DNA of 64,000 bases from Paralithodes platypus (taxonomy: Eukaryota; Arthropoda; Malacostraca; Decapoda; Lithodidae), in the NCBI GenBank assembly GCA_032716605.1, contig CM064502.1, positions 52,465,172 to 52,529,171 of the forward strand. Reading direction: 5' to 3'. Below are positions 1-10,621 of the stretch, in pieces. A program made the position numbers and the translations under genes. The notes beneath the pieces are model-generated. The model was given only the letters and a program-made list of their open reading frames with translations. It was not told where the DNA came from and did no database searches. Position 1 is the first letter of the stretch. Every line of letters begins with the position of its first letter.

Positions 1-421
1 GACAGCTTCCGTTATGATTATGGTTATGTTTTCATTAATTTATTGTACTGACTCCTCTAAGTCTGCAAAATACGAATATCTATTCTGAATATCTATTCTA
101 AACTCTTCAGTCCTTCCTTTGAGAGTAAATATGTTTGTCTTGCTAGTTTTAGCCAGCTTCTTTCTTTCTTTCTTGAGGTTTAACCCTATTCGACATCTTA
201 CCATTCTGTGGTCACTTCTAACATTTACTTAGTTCAGCACTGTTCATCCAAGTAAGATTTCCTAAATGTAAATAGGAAAAGGTTAAGTATCCTTTATCAC
301 GCTATGGTAGAGTTTATTAAAACATGGACAATCGTCCTGCCTGTCGGTGTTTAGAGCCCCGCTGAGAATATAAAAACAATTATTAGCTCACGTCTATTTG
401 TGCGATATACTCAATATACAG
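1..421. other. AT-rich sequence, nothing recognised
   Basis: No convincing reading frame, RNA gene or repeat boundary is visible before the first AT microsatellite. Confidence 0.5.

Positions 422-494
<73 letters not shown>
422..494. repeat. (AT)n microsatellite
   Basis: Almost pure alternating TA with two short interruptions. It is one of many AT microsatellites in the window; several abut Penelope-like fragments. Confidence 0.95.
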
Positions 495-503
<9 letters not shown>

Positions 504-749
504 TTATATATTGATTAATTACTAGTCCTGTCCCTCTTGACCGTTCTATTTTAAACCATTTAAGTCCTTGCAACTTCGGTGACTTTTGTTTGTTTAGTAC
601 ATTTATAAATTGCTTTACTTGCTCCTTTGATACAGTATTTCATTTGGTAGCTGTTCCCATTTTTTGTCTGTGAATTCTATTGAACTCTGAATTTTGCCCT
701 TCATTTTATTATTGCCTACATGTTTGTAAATATTGTGTTCATTTCTGTT

Positions 750-795
750 TATAGACCTGATGATGGACGCAGAGAGTCCGAAACGTAATACTGAA
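750..795 (+). ncRNA. hammerhead-like ribozyme core of a Penelope-like repeat
   Basis: Seen: CTGATGA (757-763), a 4-bp stem GGAC/GTCC (765-768 with 776-779) closing a 7-nt loop, then GAAAC (780-784). This is the conserved order of a hammerhead core. Hammerhead motifs are known from Penelope-like retroelements, and similar cores recur here at 7379 and 24,190. Stem I and the cleavage triplet cannot be placed with confidence. The flanks (about 500-845) are AT-rich, carry no reading frame, and run into an (AT)n tract at 847. The alternative is a chance match. Confidence 0.45.
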
Positions 796-841
796 TAAAA
801 ACACTTCCCAAGATGTTTTTCATAACCCTGGTCCTACTGTT

Positions 842-846
<5 letters not shown>

Positions 847-872
<26 letters not shown>
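847..872. repeat. (AT)n microsatellite
   Basis: Short pure alternating tract directly downstream of the hammerhead-like segment. Confidence 0.9.
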
Positions 873-876
<4 letters not shown>

Positions 877-995
877 CCTCCGGCTAGTTAAAGTGGAAGA
901 CAGCGGTGGTAGACAATGGGTCTGATGTTATTTGTGTGTCTCTTTTTGTTCCCCCAACACGGCACATATATATCTCATACTAGAGGGCTATATTG

Positions 996-1033
996 TCCCC
1001 CCCCCCCTCACTGCCCCCCCCCCCCCCCCCCCT
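996..1033. repeat. poly(C) tracts
   Basis: Two long C runs separated by a short TCACTG interruption. The proline-rich open frame across this stretch is a by-product of the run. Confidence 0.85.
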
Positions 1034-1603
1034 CCACCCTCCACTCCTAATCCATCTCTCTCACCGCCTGCCCGACCCTCTTGTCTTGTGATTTGTTTTG
1101 TTTTCTTTACATTTTCTTCTGGTCATTTACCTCTGATTACCAAATTGCTATTCGTATGCCCTTCTTTGTTGCGTTATTGTTCAATCTTACATTTAGATAC
1201 ATTTGCCTGACCATGTGCAATAAGTCTTTCCATAAATCAAAAGTTTTGCCTGCAGTAAAACGCCGAGTATCTGTGAATAATCGTTTTTAATTTTCATTGT
1301 TATGCTTTTCATATTGGGGATTCGAGTTGGAGGGTTATTAAGACAATCATGCTTTTTTCTTATTTTTATTAATATTGAACTGAAATCAACCTTTAGCTGC
1401 GTCAGTTTAATTAGTTGTCGTTCTTGTTAATGAACTCCTGAAGAATATGTTTTACGATACAAATATCAAGTGTCATGACATTAGATTTTACAAAAACAAA
1501 TATACAGCATATGTATGCACATGAATACGTATTAAAAAGGTTAATTATTTGATCATAATTTATCTAGAAAAATACTTCATAAGTGATAAAGTACAATCAT
1601 CTC

Positions 1604-1639
1604 TCTCTCTATATATATATATTATATATATATATTATA

Positions 1640-1680
<41 letters not shown>
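1604..1680. repeat. (AT)n microsatellite
   Basis: Alternating TA tract with regular ATTA interruptions in its first half. Confidence 0.9.
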
Positions 1681-1682
<2 letters not shown>

Positions 1683-2289
1683 GGTATACTGTATAATATA
1701 ATCTGTCTCCTAACCAGTGACCAGTTGCCAATTTGTAAGAAAAAAGGAATTACATTCTTGACATGTATCACAAAACAACACATACGGTCTTGATAAAATC
1801 AAACGGGAATGAATACAGTAACGCCTTCACATACTCAAAAATAAAAGATTATAGTTACAATAGACAGCAAAGACTATGATACACACTTAGTATATCACCC
1901 ATATTTATCTCTTTCTTTCTACCAATTTATATCTCTATCACTCTATCTCGTTATCTATCTATCTATGAATCCCTTACTTTGTTCATAAACCAGAACATCA
2001 CATTATCTTGCCTTAAAAAAACATAATGAAATGTAGTAAAAAGTAAAGAAAAACAATGCTTACACTACAATGAAACATACTATTATTTATACGATAAGTT
2101 GAATACTAATGTACTTACTCACAATGGTACAAGAAATGTTTAAATAAATAAATACACATACATATATGTAAGCACGCAACTATACATTCGTGTATAATAA
2201 GTAAATATATATATACATGTACACACACCAGCACATACATATACATATATAATTGTATCCTTAAATAGCACATACAATTTCAATAAGTG
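1681..2289. other. AT-rich sequence, nothing recognised
   Basis: Short TCTA and AT-rich patches only; no gene or bounded repeat could be supported. Confidence 0.4.
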
Positions 2290-3370
2290 TAGTTTAATTA
2301 TTCATATAAATACTTCTGGAAATATTGAACGAACAACTTAAAAGAAAAAATTTATGCCCTTCGAAATGCTGGTATCCCAAAACTGGAAATCATGTATAAT
2401 TGTATCGATATAGATAGGTTAATACATAAGAAGTTAAAGCTTAGTTAATACATGCCCGAGTCCAAGCCCGAGTGTTCACGAGTCCACAGTCGTGGAAACT
2501 TGGGCATAAATGAGCCCGAGTGTGTAAAATTCCATGAGTGTACACGAGTGTCCATGAGTCACGACGAGTAGCCACGAGTGCACAGTGAGTGCACTCGCAG
2601 ACCTCCACGAGTCACTAGGAGTTTGCTGCGAGTGTAATGAGAGTTTGGGAAAATTTTAATTTTATGGTCATTTTCGGATCACGAGTAGCTATATGAGTAG
2701 TTACGGGTAGTTACAAGTCACTACGAGTATTCACAAGTTACTACGAGTTACTGAGAATTACCACGAGTGTCTTAATGTTGAGATGACTCGTAGTGACTCG
2801 TGGACACTCTTGATGACTCGGGCAGTTTCTTACCACTTATTTTTTCCGCGAGTTGCCGCGAGTGTTCACGAGTCTTTCACGAGTAGTTACGAGTCACTAC
2901 GAGTATTCACGAGTCACTACGAGTCTTCAAGATTCACTACGAGTCACTGAGAGTTACCACAGAGTGTCTTGATATTGAGATGACTCAGCCTAATATTTTC
3001 ATGCTGGAATGAAAATGCGGCTCCCGGAGCCGAAATCCCATGAGTCTCCAAGAGTCTCTCATGACAATGCCCGAGTTCCCACGAGTTCCCGCAACACTGC
3101 CCGAGTCATTACGCCAGTCCCCGCGACTGTGGACTCGTGGACACTCGGGCTCGGACTCGGGCATGTGTGAACCATGCTTTAGATGGAGAGAGAGAGTCGG
3201 AGAGAGCGAAAGGGGTTTGTCGTCTTATCACACGTGTAATTCTGTAATTCGATACAATGATGAGTGATCTCCAGTTTTGTGATACTAGCATTTATAAAGA
3301 TAAACATTATCTCTTTCAAACTCTTCATTCAATATTTCCAGAATGTTCTATATACAGTATATCATTAAAT
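2290..3370. mobile_element. large fold-back element with ACGAGT-type inner repeats
   Basis: The two ends are inverted copies of each other. Sequence near 2314 pairs with that near 3343, 2365-2410 pairs with 3245-3293, and 2451-2496 pairs with 3120-3165 with only a few mismatches. An extra GA-rich stretch interrupts the right arm. The centre (about 2496-3120) consists of degenerate repeats of a hexamer like ACGAGT in both orientations. No transposase frame is present and no target duplication was seen. This resembles fold-back transposons, whose long inverted ends contain subrepeats. Confidence 0.65.
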
Positions 3371-3499
3371 TGCATTTATTGTAAGAATATTGTTATTTGA
3401 CCTTTAGATGTCACTGCCACCCGAGCAAAATCACATGAACCTTTGCCAATAACTTAACTTTGAAGATGTTATTATAAAAAGCTTAATCTGTAGGAAAGG

Positions 3500-4021
3500 G
3501 AGAGTACTGAAGACTAGGAGAGTACTGAAGACTAGGAGAGTACTGAAGACTAGGAGAGTACTGAAGACTAGGAGAGTACTGAAGACTAGGAGAGTACTGA
3601 AGACTAGGAGAGTACTGAAGACTAGGAGAGTACTGAAGACTAGGAGAGTACTGAAGACTAGGAGAGTACTGAAGACTAGGAGAGTACTGAAGACTAGGAG
3701 AGTACTGAAGACTAGGAGAGTACTGAAGACTAGGAGAGTACTGAAGACTAGGAGAGTACTGAAGACTAGGAGAGTACTGAAGACTAGGAGAGTACTGAAG
3801 ACTAGGAGAGTACTGAAGACTAGGAGAGTACTGAAGACTAGGAGAGTACTGAAGACTAGGAGAGTACTGAAGACTAGGAGAGTACTGAAGACTAGGAGAG
3901 TACTGAAGACTAGGAGAGTACTGAAGACTAGGAGAGTACTGAAGACTAGGAGAGTACTGAAGACTAGGAGAGTACTGAAGACTAGGAGAGTACTGAAGAC
4001 TAGGAGAGTACTGAAGACTAG
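3500..4021. repeat. 18-bp minisatellite, 29 perfect copies
   Basis: The unit GAGAGTACTGAAGACTAG repeats head to tail. My count gives 522 bp, exactly 29 units, with no visible substitution. Because 18 is a multiple of 3, several frames stay open across the array and translate as six-residue repeats (LLVFST or SPSLQY on the minus strand). These are not taken as genes. Degenerate flanks (GAAGGAGTTGAAGATG) follow on the right. Confidence 0.95.
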
Positions 4022-4587
4022 GAGAAGGAGTTGAAGATGTATGGGAACATTGGTAAGGAAGAACGGGTGAGAAATTAGAGGAATGAAGGGTAGTAGGAAG
4101 ACTATAATAATAAACGAAGTCGGTAGACAGACCATGAACTAATATAGGAGTTGGTGAAAACAAAAATATTTAGAGAAACATAAAATATTAGAATACGAGT
4201 ATAAGAAAGCTGTAATTATCATGTTGTACTAATTAGTGATTTCTATAAGTAGTCAGATAGTTGAATATTACACCAATAAACAACAAAAACATAAACACAA
4301 ACAAATTACACCAAGAACAACATAACACGAAAATATAGTTGAGTTGTTGGAGTACTTGAAGAGCCAGGGCATAAATGTATGTGTATCTGGTAGAAACAAG
4401 TTTGGGGATCAGTGTGTGTTGGACTTCGTTTGAGTACTTCACCTTATGCATACCTACTTTTCATAATTACACCCTATCTGTTTCCAGTACTCTAGAGCTG
4501 AATGAAATATCCTCCATACTCAGGAAAATAGTTATATCCAATTACCTAACTGATGACATATATACATTGTAAGAGTACGTGCAATGC

Positions 4588-5209
4588 TTAAGGGAGCCCA
4601 CCTCGCTTTTTTGTTCTCATTCTTTCCCTCTCTCTTTGGCTTGTATCCATTCGGCCCCATTCAGCCTACAGTGTTAAGACGTTTACCCCCATCCAGGTGT
4701 CAATATTTTCCTGGCGAGCGGTAGCGAGCCAGCATATATATATATATATATTTGTTTTGACAGCAAGCTAAATTTGTACATTTTTCGATAGAAAAATTTC
4801 TCCGTCAAAGCCGGATTTCTCCATACAATGCTGGCTCGCTGTCGCTAGCCAGGAAGAAATCGACACTTGGATGGGGATAACGTTTTAACCCTTTCACGCA
4901 CATATGACGCAGAGGTTACCAGATTAGCAATAAGAAATAGAGTTCTCTCACTCTTATAATTACCTCTCCAAAATTAGTTTTCTGCCCACAGCTAACTCAA
5001 AGACAACTGCAGAGGTTGAAGTAACTAAAATAAAGGTTTCTAAATACCCCTGATGGTAACAAAGGCTTTAAAGTATCCCCAATGGGCTCAAAATCGCGTC
5101 ATATGTTGGAGAGGGTTAAAAGAGTTGGCTGAATGGGGCCGAATGGATACAAGCCAGAGAACGAGAGAAAAGGAGACCAAGATTAAAAACAAACCGGTGA
5201 CCCCCCTTA
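4588..5209. mobile_element. MITE-C copy 1, split by MITE-D
   Basis: Starts TTAAGGGAGCCCACCTCGC and ends near CCCCCCTTA. MITE-C is a roughly 380-bp fold-back unit whose arms contain CTGGCGAGCGATAGCGAGCC-type sequence and a CCGGCTTCGCCGG-type centre. This copy is longer because a MITE-D sits inside it at 4885-5119. A short AT tract lies near 4735. Confidence 0.8.
4885..5119. mobile_element. MITE-D copy 1, nested in MITE-C
   Basis: Bounded by TTAA on both sides with inverted ends TTAACCCTTTCACG and its counterpart. It interrupts the MITE-C arm exactly where other copies read a continuous GTCTTAAAACAG, so insertion occurred at a TTAA that was then duplicated. Copies 2 and 3 are at 41,971 and 52,885. 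Confidence 0.85.
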
Positions 5210-5319
5210 TAACATCATCTGCTTGCATAGAAATTAACCTCCAAGTCTTGCAAAAGTTTAATGCTACTGATCGCTTGTTCTTAGATTAAACCATAAATTG
5301 TAGCAATATAAATAATATA

Positions 5320-5450
5320 ATCAAATTTATTATTTTCATTCCCAACACCAAACACTTCCCAGTGAAATTAATGAAAGCATGTGATCCTACCGGGATTCGA
5401 ACCTGGGTTACCACATACAGATCTTTAAGCATTATAGGAAGATAACGGGA
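5320..5450 (-). mobile_element. tRNA-derived SINE (family F)
   Basis: On the minus strand a pol III box B-like GGTTCGAATCCCGG follows a degenerate box A region, then a tail including GCTTTCATTAATTTCACTGG. The same unit recurs at 10,622, 16,058 and 54,733. The start is diverged, so this is a dead copy rather than a tRNA gene. Confidence 0.7.
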
Positions 5451-5561
5451 GAAGAAAAATAATGTATAGGATAAATCGAATAGGCTGCTTTGTGTAGGAA
5501 GAGGAGAAAGAAGAACGAACTGGGCAGACAGAAGGAGAGGTGGGTGTGAGGAGATGTATAG

Positions 5562-5762
5562 TGTTGCCAATTTAGCTACTTTCCCACTAGATCTAGAGGT
5601 ATTTACTTCGATCTAGAGGCAAATGTTTACATCTAGCGACATGATGGCTAGCGATATTTTGGAGATTGGAGCTATTTTAGAGTGAATTTCTAGAGAGTGT
5701 GGCATTATTTTAGCGATTTTTGGCTAATATTTACAATCTAGCGGAGTAGATTCGGTAACCCT
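5562..5762 (+). repeat. dispersed CTAGA-rich repeat (family K), copy 1
   Basis: Begins GTTGCCAATTTAGCTAC and contains repeated CTAGATCTAGAGG and CTAGCGA motifs. It matches 9642-9830 and 59,960-60,262 in inverted orientation. No coding content; class unknown. Confidence 0.6.
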
Positions 5763-6595
5763 GAGACGAGGAACACTGCCACGCATCACGCCTTTCATTT
5801 CATAGCTAGTTTATCACCCACTAAAAATTCTCATACACTCCCGGCGACTCGGTCTTAGCCAGGCCGGTACACGACACCAACTTCTTTAATCGGTAGAATC
5901 TATGCGTATGTTTTTTACAGTCACACGCTTGCATATCTCGTGTTTCTTTTGTAGGTAAAATTCCGGGATCTTTACTTTTGCAGGAGTCAAGTTGCATTTC
6001 CATCTACCTTTCTGTGTTTCTTACAGTGTTTTGTTTCCGACTCCCGGATCCACTTTCAAGGCAAATTTGCATATTTTTTGTTAGAAGAGTGTACCGTCCA
6101 AAACACAGTTTTTCCTAAATGGGGGAGGTCATGATTGTGTTCGAGTCCTGTGATAAGTGGCATAAAATGTGTCACAGGAACTTGTTGACTTCATTTAAGG
6201 GAACAGTGGATATTTTATTGGGTCTATCGATTCATATATTTTTTAGTTTCCTCGCTCGACCTTAATCAATCTTTAAAAAAACTCCCTAGACTCCCCTTTA
6301 GGATATATTTGTCCATTTTTCGATAGAAAAAATCGACACCTGAATGAGGCGAAACGTTTTATAATAGCCAAGTTAATGGGGCGAAATAGTGTGGGTGGAT
6401 TTCATAAAAGACCACCCTCGGCTTATGTAGGGTAAAGATTTCATGTAATAATAACCAGATAAAGGAGCTCATATGAATAAGAACCATATGGCAGATTATC
6501 ATGCGATAGATATTATGCTGTCAAACGATACATTTTACATATCTTTACTCATTTCAACCCCCTGATTCATACCTGATTTAGTACAGTTTAATAAT
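5763..6595. other. unique-looking sequence, one MITE remnant
   Basis: No supported gene. A short stretch near 6300-6365 resembles the inner part of the MITE-B/C group (TTTTTCGATAGAAAAA, GACACCTGAATG), probably a decayed fragment. Confidence 0.35.
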
Positions 6596-6705
6596 AATAA
6601 GTAACACCCGGTTCTTAACATTAATCATCAATCACAAACCCCAATGTACTTGAATAAACTAATGAAAGCATATGGTCCTCCCAGACTCTACTTCATTGCT
6701 CGACG
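6596..6705 (-). mobile_element. SINE family F fragment
   Basis: Matches, in inverse orientation, the 3' part of the SINE at 54,733-54,893: AACCCCAATGTACTTGAATA and ACTAATGAAAGCATATGGTC. The tRNA-like head is decayed beyond box B. Confidence 0.55.
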
Positions 6706-6936
6706 TCATAACTCTTTCCGTCGCGAGATATAACATGGCGGATACATTATAAAGTATACCTTTATTCTCCCTACAAAAGGCTGGGCATATCATCAGTTAA
6801 CCGGTAAGAGGAACTACTCGAACGGACATTGAGCTTGTCATACGTCGGGATATAAATAGAATATATTTTTGACTCGGAAAATTACCTCCTTGATAGGTGT
6901 GGACCTTCATGACTTAAATAAAATCCCCCACCGGTA

Positions 6937-6937
<1 letters not shown>

Positions 6938-6992
<55 letters not shown>
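6938..6992. repeat. (AT)n microsatellite
   Basis: Pure alternating tract ending six bases before the perfect palindrome at 6998. Confidence 0.9.
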
Positions 6993-6995
<3 letters not shown>

Positions 6996-6997
6996 TC

Positions 6998-7154
6998 CTG
7001 ATTTAAACTTATTGTATTTTATATATTAATTATGTGTTCATAAATTAGTTTTCTTTAATAATATGCTTCAATATTAAATATTGAAGCATATTATTAAAGA
7101 AAACTAATTTATGAACACATAATTAATATATAAAATACAATAAGTTTAAATCAG
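6998..7154. repeat. perfect 157-bp palindrome
   Basis: By direct comparison 6998-7075 is the exact reverse complement of 7077-7154, with one unpaired base at 7076. Arms are 78 bp with no mismatch. Sequence is AT-rich and non-coding. It could be a recent hairpin-forming insertion, an inverted duplication, or an assembly artefact. Confidence 0.9.
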
Positions 7155-7279
7155 AAAATTTTGCTATAGGCCTACTTTCTTATGTACCGATATAGTAATA
7201 TATTGTGGGGGTATTATTGTACTTATTTATAGGCTATGCTTAATTTTTCATGTATTAGCCTTTGTATCATATTTCGTAG

Positions 7280-7321
7280 AATATATATATATATTTATAT
7301 ATACCGTATATATATATATAT
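7280..7321. repeat. (AT)n microsatellite
   Basis: Interrupted alternating tract immediately left of the Penelope-like inverted-repeat unit. Confidence 0.85.
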
Positions 7322-7555
7322 ATTCTCTTTTAAACAGACGAGGTTAAAAGCAATAGCAGTTTCAGCATTCAGGTTTCCCTGAAGATGCAAGATGTTTACT
7401 TGTGAAACGTTGGATCCACCATGAATTTTGTTAACCTTTTGTACCTCCTCTCTGAACCCCAGAGGAAAATTGTTAGAACTATTGAAAGCTGTAACAATAA
7501 AATCCTGTATGCTGAAACTGCTATTGCTTTTAACCTCGTCTGTTTAAAAGAGAAT
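7322..7555 (+). mobile_element. Penelope-like fragment with 47-bp inverted ends
   Basis: 7322-7368 is the exact reverse complement of 7509-7555. Between them lie a hammerhead-like core (7379-7408) and an ATG at 7424 opening a frame whose peptide (MNFVNLLYLL, later IAFNLVCL) matches the minus-strand peptide at 24,117-23,986 (MNFAHLIHLL, IAISFNLVCI). I take it for the N-terminus of a Penelope-like ORF. The left inverted repeat is a flipped copy of the ORF segment, like the inverted duplications known at Penelope insertions. Both copies stop at the same place and pass into A-rich or AT-repeat sequence. Confidence 0.6.
7375..7420 (+). ncRNA. hammerhead-like ribozyme core
   Basis: CTGAAGA (7379-7385), a stem GCAAG with CTTGT (7387-7391 with 7399-7403, one G-T pair), then GAAAC (7404-7408), 16 bp before the ORF start. 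Order and spacing follow the hammerhead core found in Penelope-like elements. Activity is untested and stem I is not resolved. Confidence 0.5.
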
Positions 7556-7784
7556 CTATTACCTGGCTATACTAATATATATATATATATACAATGAAAA
7601 CACAAGGCAAGTTATATAATAGGTACAGCACAACACTTTTATTTATACACAGAATATATGGTTTCACACAAAATACGAATGGATATCAAATACATAAGAA
7701 TCGTACACAAGATACACAAGAGAAAAATACAGTCGGTTTACTTCAGTTAGTGCTTAAACGCTTACTCTTGAATATGCAACAGGC

Positions 7785-8010
7785 CGTAGCTCGATTGGTA
7801 GAGCGTTCGCCTGCTAACCGTGAGGTTGACTGTTCGAGCCTCGGGCCAGCCAGTGAGTTATTGGCAGATGTCAGTGTTGTTGGTAAACGGTGCGGTCTAG
7901 CAATCTGTGGCAACTACTCACCAAGCCCCTGATTCATCAGGGCACCCACCCTAGCCTTGCTATTCAGCAGGGAGTGTATGGTGGTAAAAACTGCATCATC
8001 ATCATCATGA
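7785..8010 (+). mobile_element. tRNA-derived SINE with (ATC)n tail
   Basis: The head has box A-like TAGCTCGATTGGTAGAGC and box B-like GACTGTTCGAGCC at tRNA spacing, followed by an unrelated body and ending in repeated ATC near 7990-8008. The head lacks a 3' acceptor arm, so it is not a tRNA gene. Confidence 0.75.
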
Positions 8011-8039
8011 AACTATTGATACGCTACCATCAAGCGTAC

Positions 8040-8345
8040 ATAGTACCCGTCTTGCAAGACAATCCCACCCCTACTCTGTGCAACTCTCCAACCAAAGAGT
8101 GAAACTTTATCCTCAGTCTTTCTTCTGTTCAACTGGTGAGGTCTGGAACTCTCTCCCAGAATCAGTCTTTCCCTCTTCCTATGACTTAAATTGCTTCAAA
8201 CTCCGTGTGTCCAGATATTTTGGCTCGAAAGTCCCTTGATTTTGGCCCTGTCACTCTTTCAACTCTGGGGGAGGCACACGATACAGGCAGTTCTGCCTTT
8301 TGTCTCTCTCACTCCCATAGAAAAAAAAAACGAAAAAAAAAACGA
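8040..8345 (+). mobile_element. LINE 3' end (Jockey-like family 1)
   Basis: Broken frames translate to the terminal segment of a non-LTR polymerase: a variant of LWNSLP (VWNSLPESVFPSSYDL), then CFKLRVSRYF, a stop, about 110 bp of 3' UTR, and A-rich tail runs. The same 3' end recurs at 26.9-27.6, 44.4-46.3 and 46.3-46.9 kb. Strongly 5'-truncated and frameshifted. Confidence 0.65.
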
Positions 8346-8684
8346 TCATAATTCAAACGGCCAGAATCCTAAATAGGTTAGGTTAGGATAGGTTAAATTA
8401 AGCTAGTCTTGATTAGGGTATATCTGGTTAGCTTAGTAGTCTATTACTATTTTGGTTGTGGCCGCATAAACATAAAATCATGCAATAGATTATAATAGTC
8501 ACTATATCCTGTTCATCTAACCGGTGTCATGCTAAATACATAAGCTTCAAAAACCCTGAGAACACGCTTCCTACGCGCACTTACTACCGCCCGTGGGGTG
8601 AAAGCTGGAGACAGATCTTCGGTACAGTGATCGTGATCCCTATTGATGGAAACAAAAAAACATGATGTGGGCAGGTGTACTAAG

Positions 8685-8888
8685 TTGTTGTTGTTGTTGC
8701 TGTTCCCCAGGCTGTTTTGCCGAGAAGCCCCAAGGTCCTGAGCAAGGCCAATGCCATAGCCAAGCGCCCCCACAGAACCCTCTTTGCTTACCACTAATAA
8801 AGCCCTGGTGACCGAAGCCACTCCAAGGCGGGGAGCTAAGGAGGGTACGGAAACGCCTGGGAAACCAAAGCCCCACAGGGCCTTGGGA
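8685..8888 (-). mobile_element. (AAC)n-tailed retroelement with target duplication
   Basis: On the minus strand the sequence ends in repeated AAC (GTTGTT on plus from 8685). Near-identical flanks GGTGTACTAAG (8674-8684) and GGTATACTAAG (8889-8899) form an 11-bp target-site duplication with one change. The body matches 52,025-52,228 and its last part the LINE at 34,609. Confidence 0.8.
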
Positions 8889-9009
8889 GGTATACTAAGT
8901 GATTATTAGGGGCTTAAATGGATAGTAAGTGATCAAGTGTGGTATAGTTGGATATAGTGAGTTATATCGCACCTGGACCTGCTGGTTAGAATATATTAGG
9001 TTAGGTTGG

Positions 9010-9223
9010 TTAACCCCTTCTGTACCGCAGCGTCTTTTAAATTTTCTTCTAGCTATATTTATACGATTTTGTACAGCTTGAGAAGGATCTGTGGTAGTAA
9101 AAAGGGTTAAGTTAGATAGTTTGTAGCCTTTTAATGGGTAGACGTCCTTCCTAAGCTGAATAAAATTGTCTAATAGTTGCCAGAATATAATGCAAAATAC
9201 GTCACCGGTACAGATGGGGTTAA
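9010..9223. mobile_element. MITE-A copy 1
   Basis: TTAACCCCTTCTGTACCG at the left and its inverted counterpart ending GGGGTTAA at the right. MITE-A is a roughly 214-bp near-palindrome. Each arm carries GACGTC, CTGGCTAT and GACGATTTT-type motifs. Confidence 0.85.
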
Positions 9224-9641
9224 GCTAAGTTTGGTAAGGATAACCAACATCGTGAGACATAACGGCAAGCTCAGTTATTTCTCAAAAGTATTTGATAGCT
9301 TTACACCGGGCGAGAAACATCACCCTACCAACCGAATTCCAGACGTTTAAATGCAGAACAAGAAACTAGAACACCAAACCACAACTCCCTAATCAAGATC
9401 GGTGTGTGAAAAATGCTCTCCCAGTTAATATGGAGAGACAAAGTTATATACCTTGAGTTCCAGATTACATAGTTAATGTAAAAGTTAGCCAATTAAGCCT
9501 AAGCAAATCGGTCCCCGAGAACGTGTCAGGGTGGGTCAGCCAACAGCCGCAGCCTAGCACCAAAACAAAGGAGGTGGGGGTGTATGTTGAATGGGGTTGG
9601 AGAGCTGAGGGGGTGGGGGGAGAGAGAGAGAGAGAGGGCAA

Positions 9642-9830
9642 GGTTACCATATCAAGTCCGCTAGATATTAAATAGCTATAATATCTTCGAAATGTCAACA
9701 ATATATCTCTAAAATGGCTCAAATCTACAGAATATCGTTATAATTCATGCCGCTAGATGTAAAAATTTGCCTCTAGATCGAAGTAAATTCCTCTAGATCT
9801 AGCGGGAAAGTAGGTAAATTGGCAACATTG
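9642..9830 (-). repeat. dispersed repeat family K, copy 2
   Basis: Reverse-orientation match to 5562-5762: CCTCTAGATCGAAGTAAATT and TAGGTAAATTGGCAAC at the right end. Confidence 0.6.
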
Positions 9831-10212
9831 GAAGGGAGGTAGGAAGGGGATGAGGATGTTCTGAAAATAGCCATAGTGGGAGCCGACTTTCTCTCCCTCT
9901 TTTCCCCTCTCGGCCGGACCACCCCTGACTCCCCTCGCTTTGACTGTCACCACCTCGGTGACTGCCCTTCCCCCCAGCCTAGTCCCCTCCCTCCTGCTAC
10001 TGCCGAGGGGAAAGGGAAGAGGTGGATAACGGAAGAGTGAGGGGAGCATGAGAGCCGAGTGAGGAAAAGTGAGTAGAGTATGATGGACAAGGGAGAGAAA
10101 AGTAGTAGAGAATAAGGAAAAGTTGGTAGAGGAATAGGGACGATTGGATAGATGATGAGAACAAATTAGTAAAGGATGAGGGACAGTCTGTAGAGGATGA
10201 GGAGCAAGGGAG
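9831..10212. other. GC-richer unique stretch and purine-rich run
   Basis: A C/T-rich stretch (9880-10010) is followed by purine-rich sequence to 10,200. No frame or splice structure was convincing. Confidence 0.35.
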
Positions 10213-10427
10213 TTAACCCATTCAGTACCGGTGACGTCCTCTCAACTTTACTCTGGCTACTACTAAACTATTTTATTCAGTTTAAAATTGGCCTCCTACA
10301 ATTAACAGGCTTTGAACTATCTCACTTAACCATTTTTACTACCACAGATCCTTCTTAAATTGCACAAAATCGTCTAAATATAGCTAGAGTAAAATTAAAA
10401 AGGCGTTGGCGGTACAGAAGGGGTTAA
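10213..10427. mobile_element. MITE-A copy 2
   Basis: TTAACCCATTCAGTACCGG at the left, GGGGTTAA at the right, with internal fold-back arms as in the family. Confidence 0.85.
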
Positions 10428-10621
10428 GGTGAGTCAAGGACGAAGGGTGTGAGAGTAGACCGAAAACAAGAAAACATGGGCGAAGTATAATAGTGGAAAG
10501 TGAGACCTAGCTGAGGAGTGAACGAGAGGGGAAGATAAGGAGAGGATTAAGGGGTTGTGTGAGGGAAGAGCAAGGGAAAATGATGGGTGAATGATGGGCG
10601 AGCGTGAGAAGATGAGGGATA

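Noticed and set aside
3431..4163. Two long minus-strand open frames (234 and 226 codons) of six-residue repeats
   Set aside because: They are the 18-bp minisatellite read in two frames; composition, not coding.
7785..7860. tRNA gene candidate
   Set aside because: Head of an (ATC)-tailed SINE; no acceptor 3' half.
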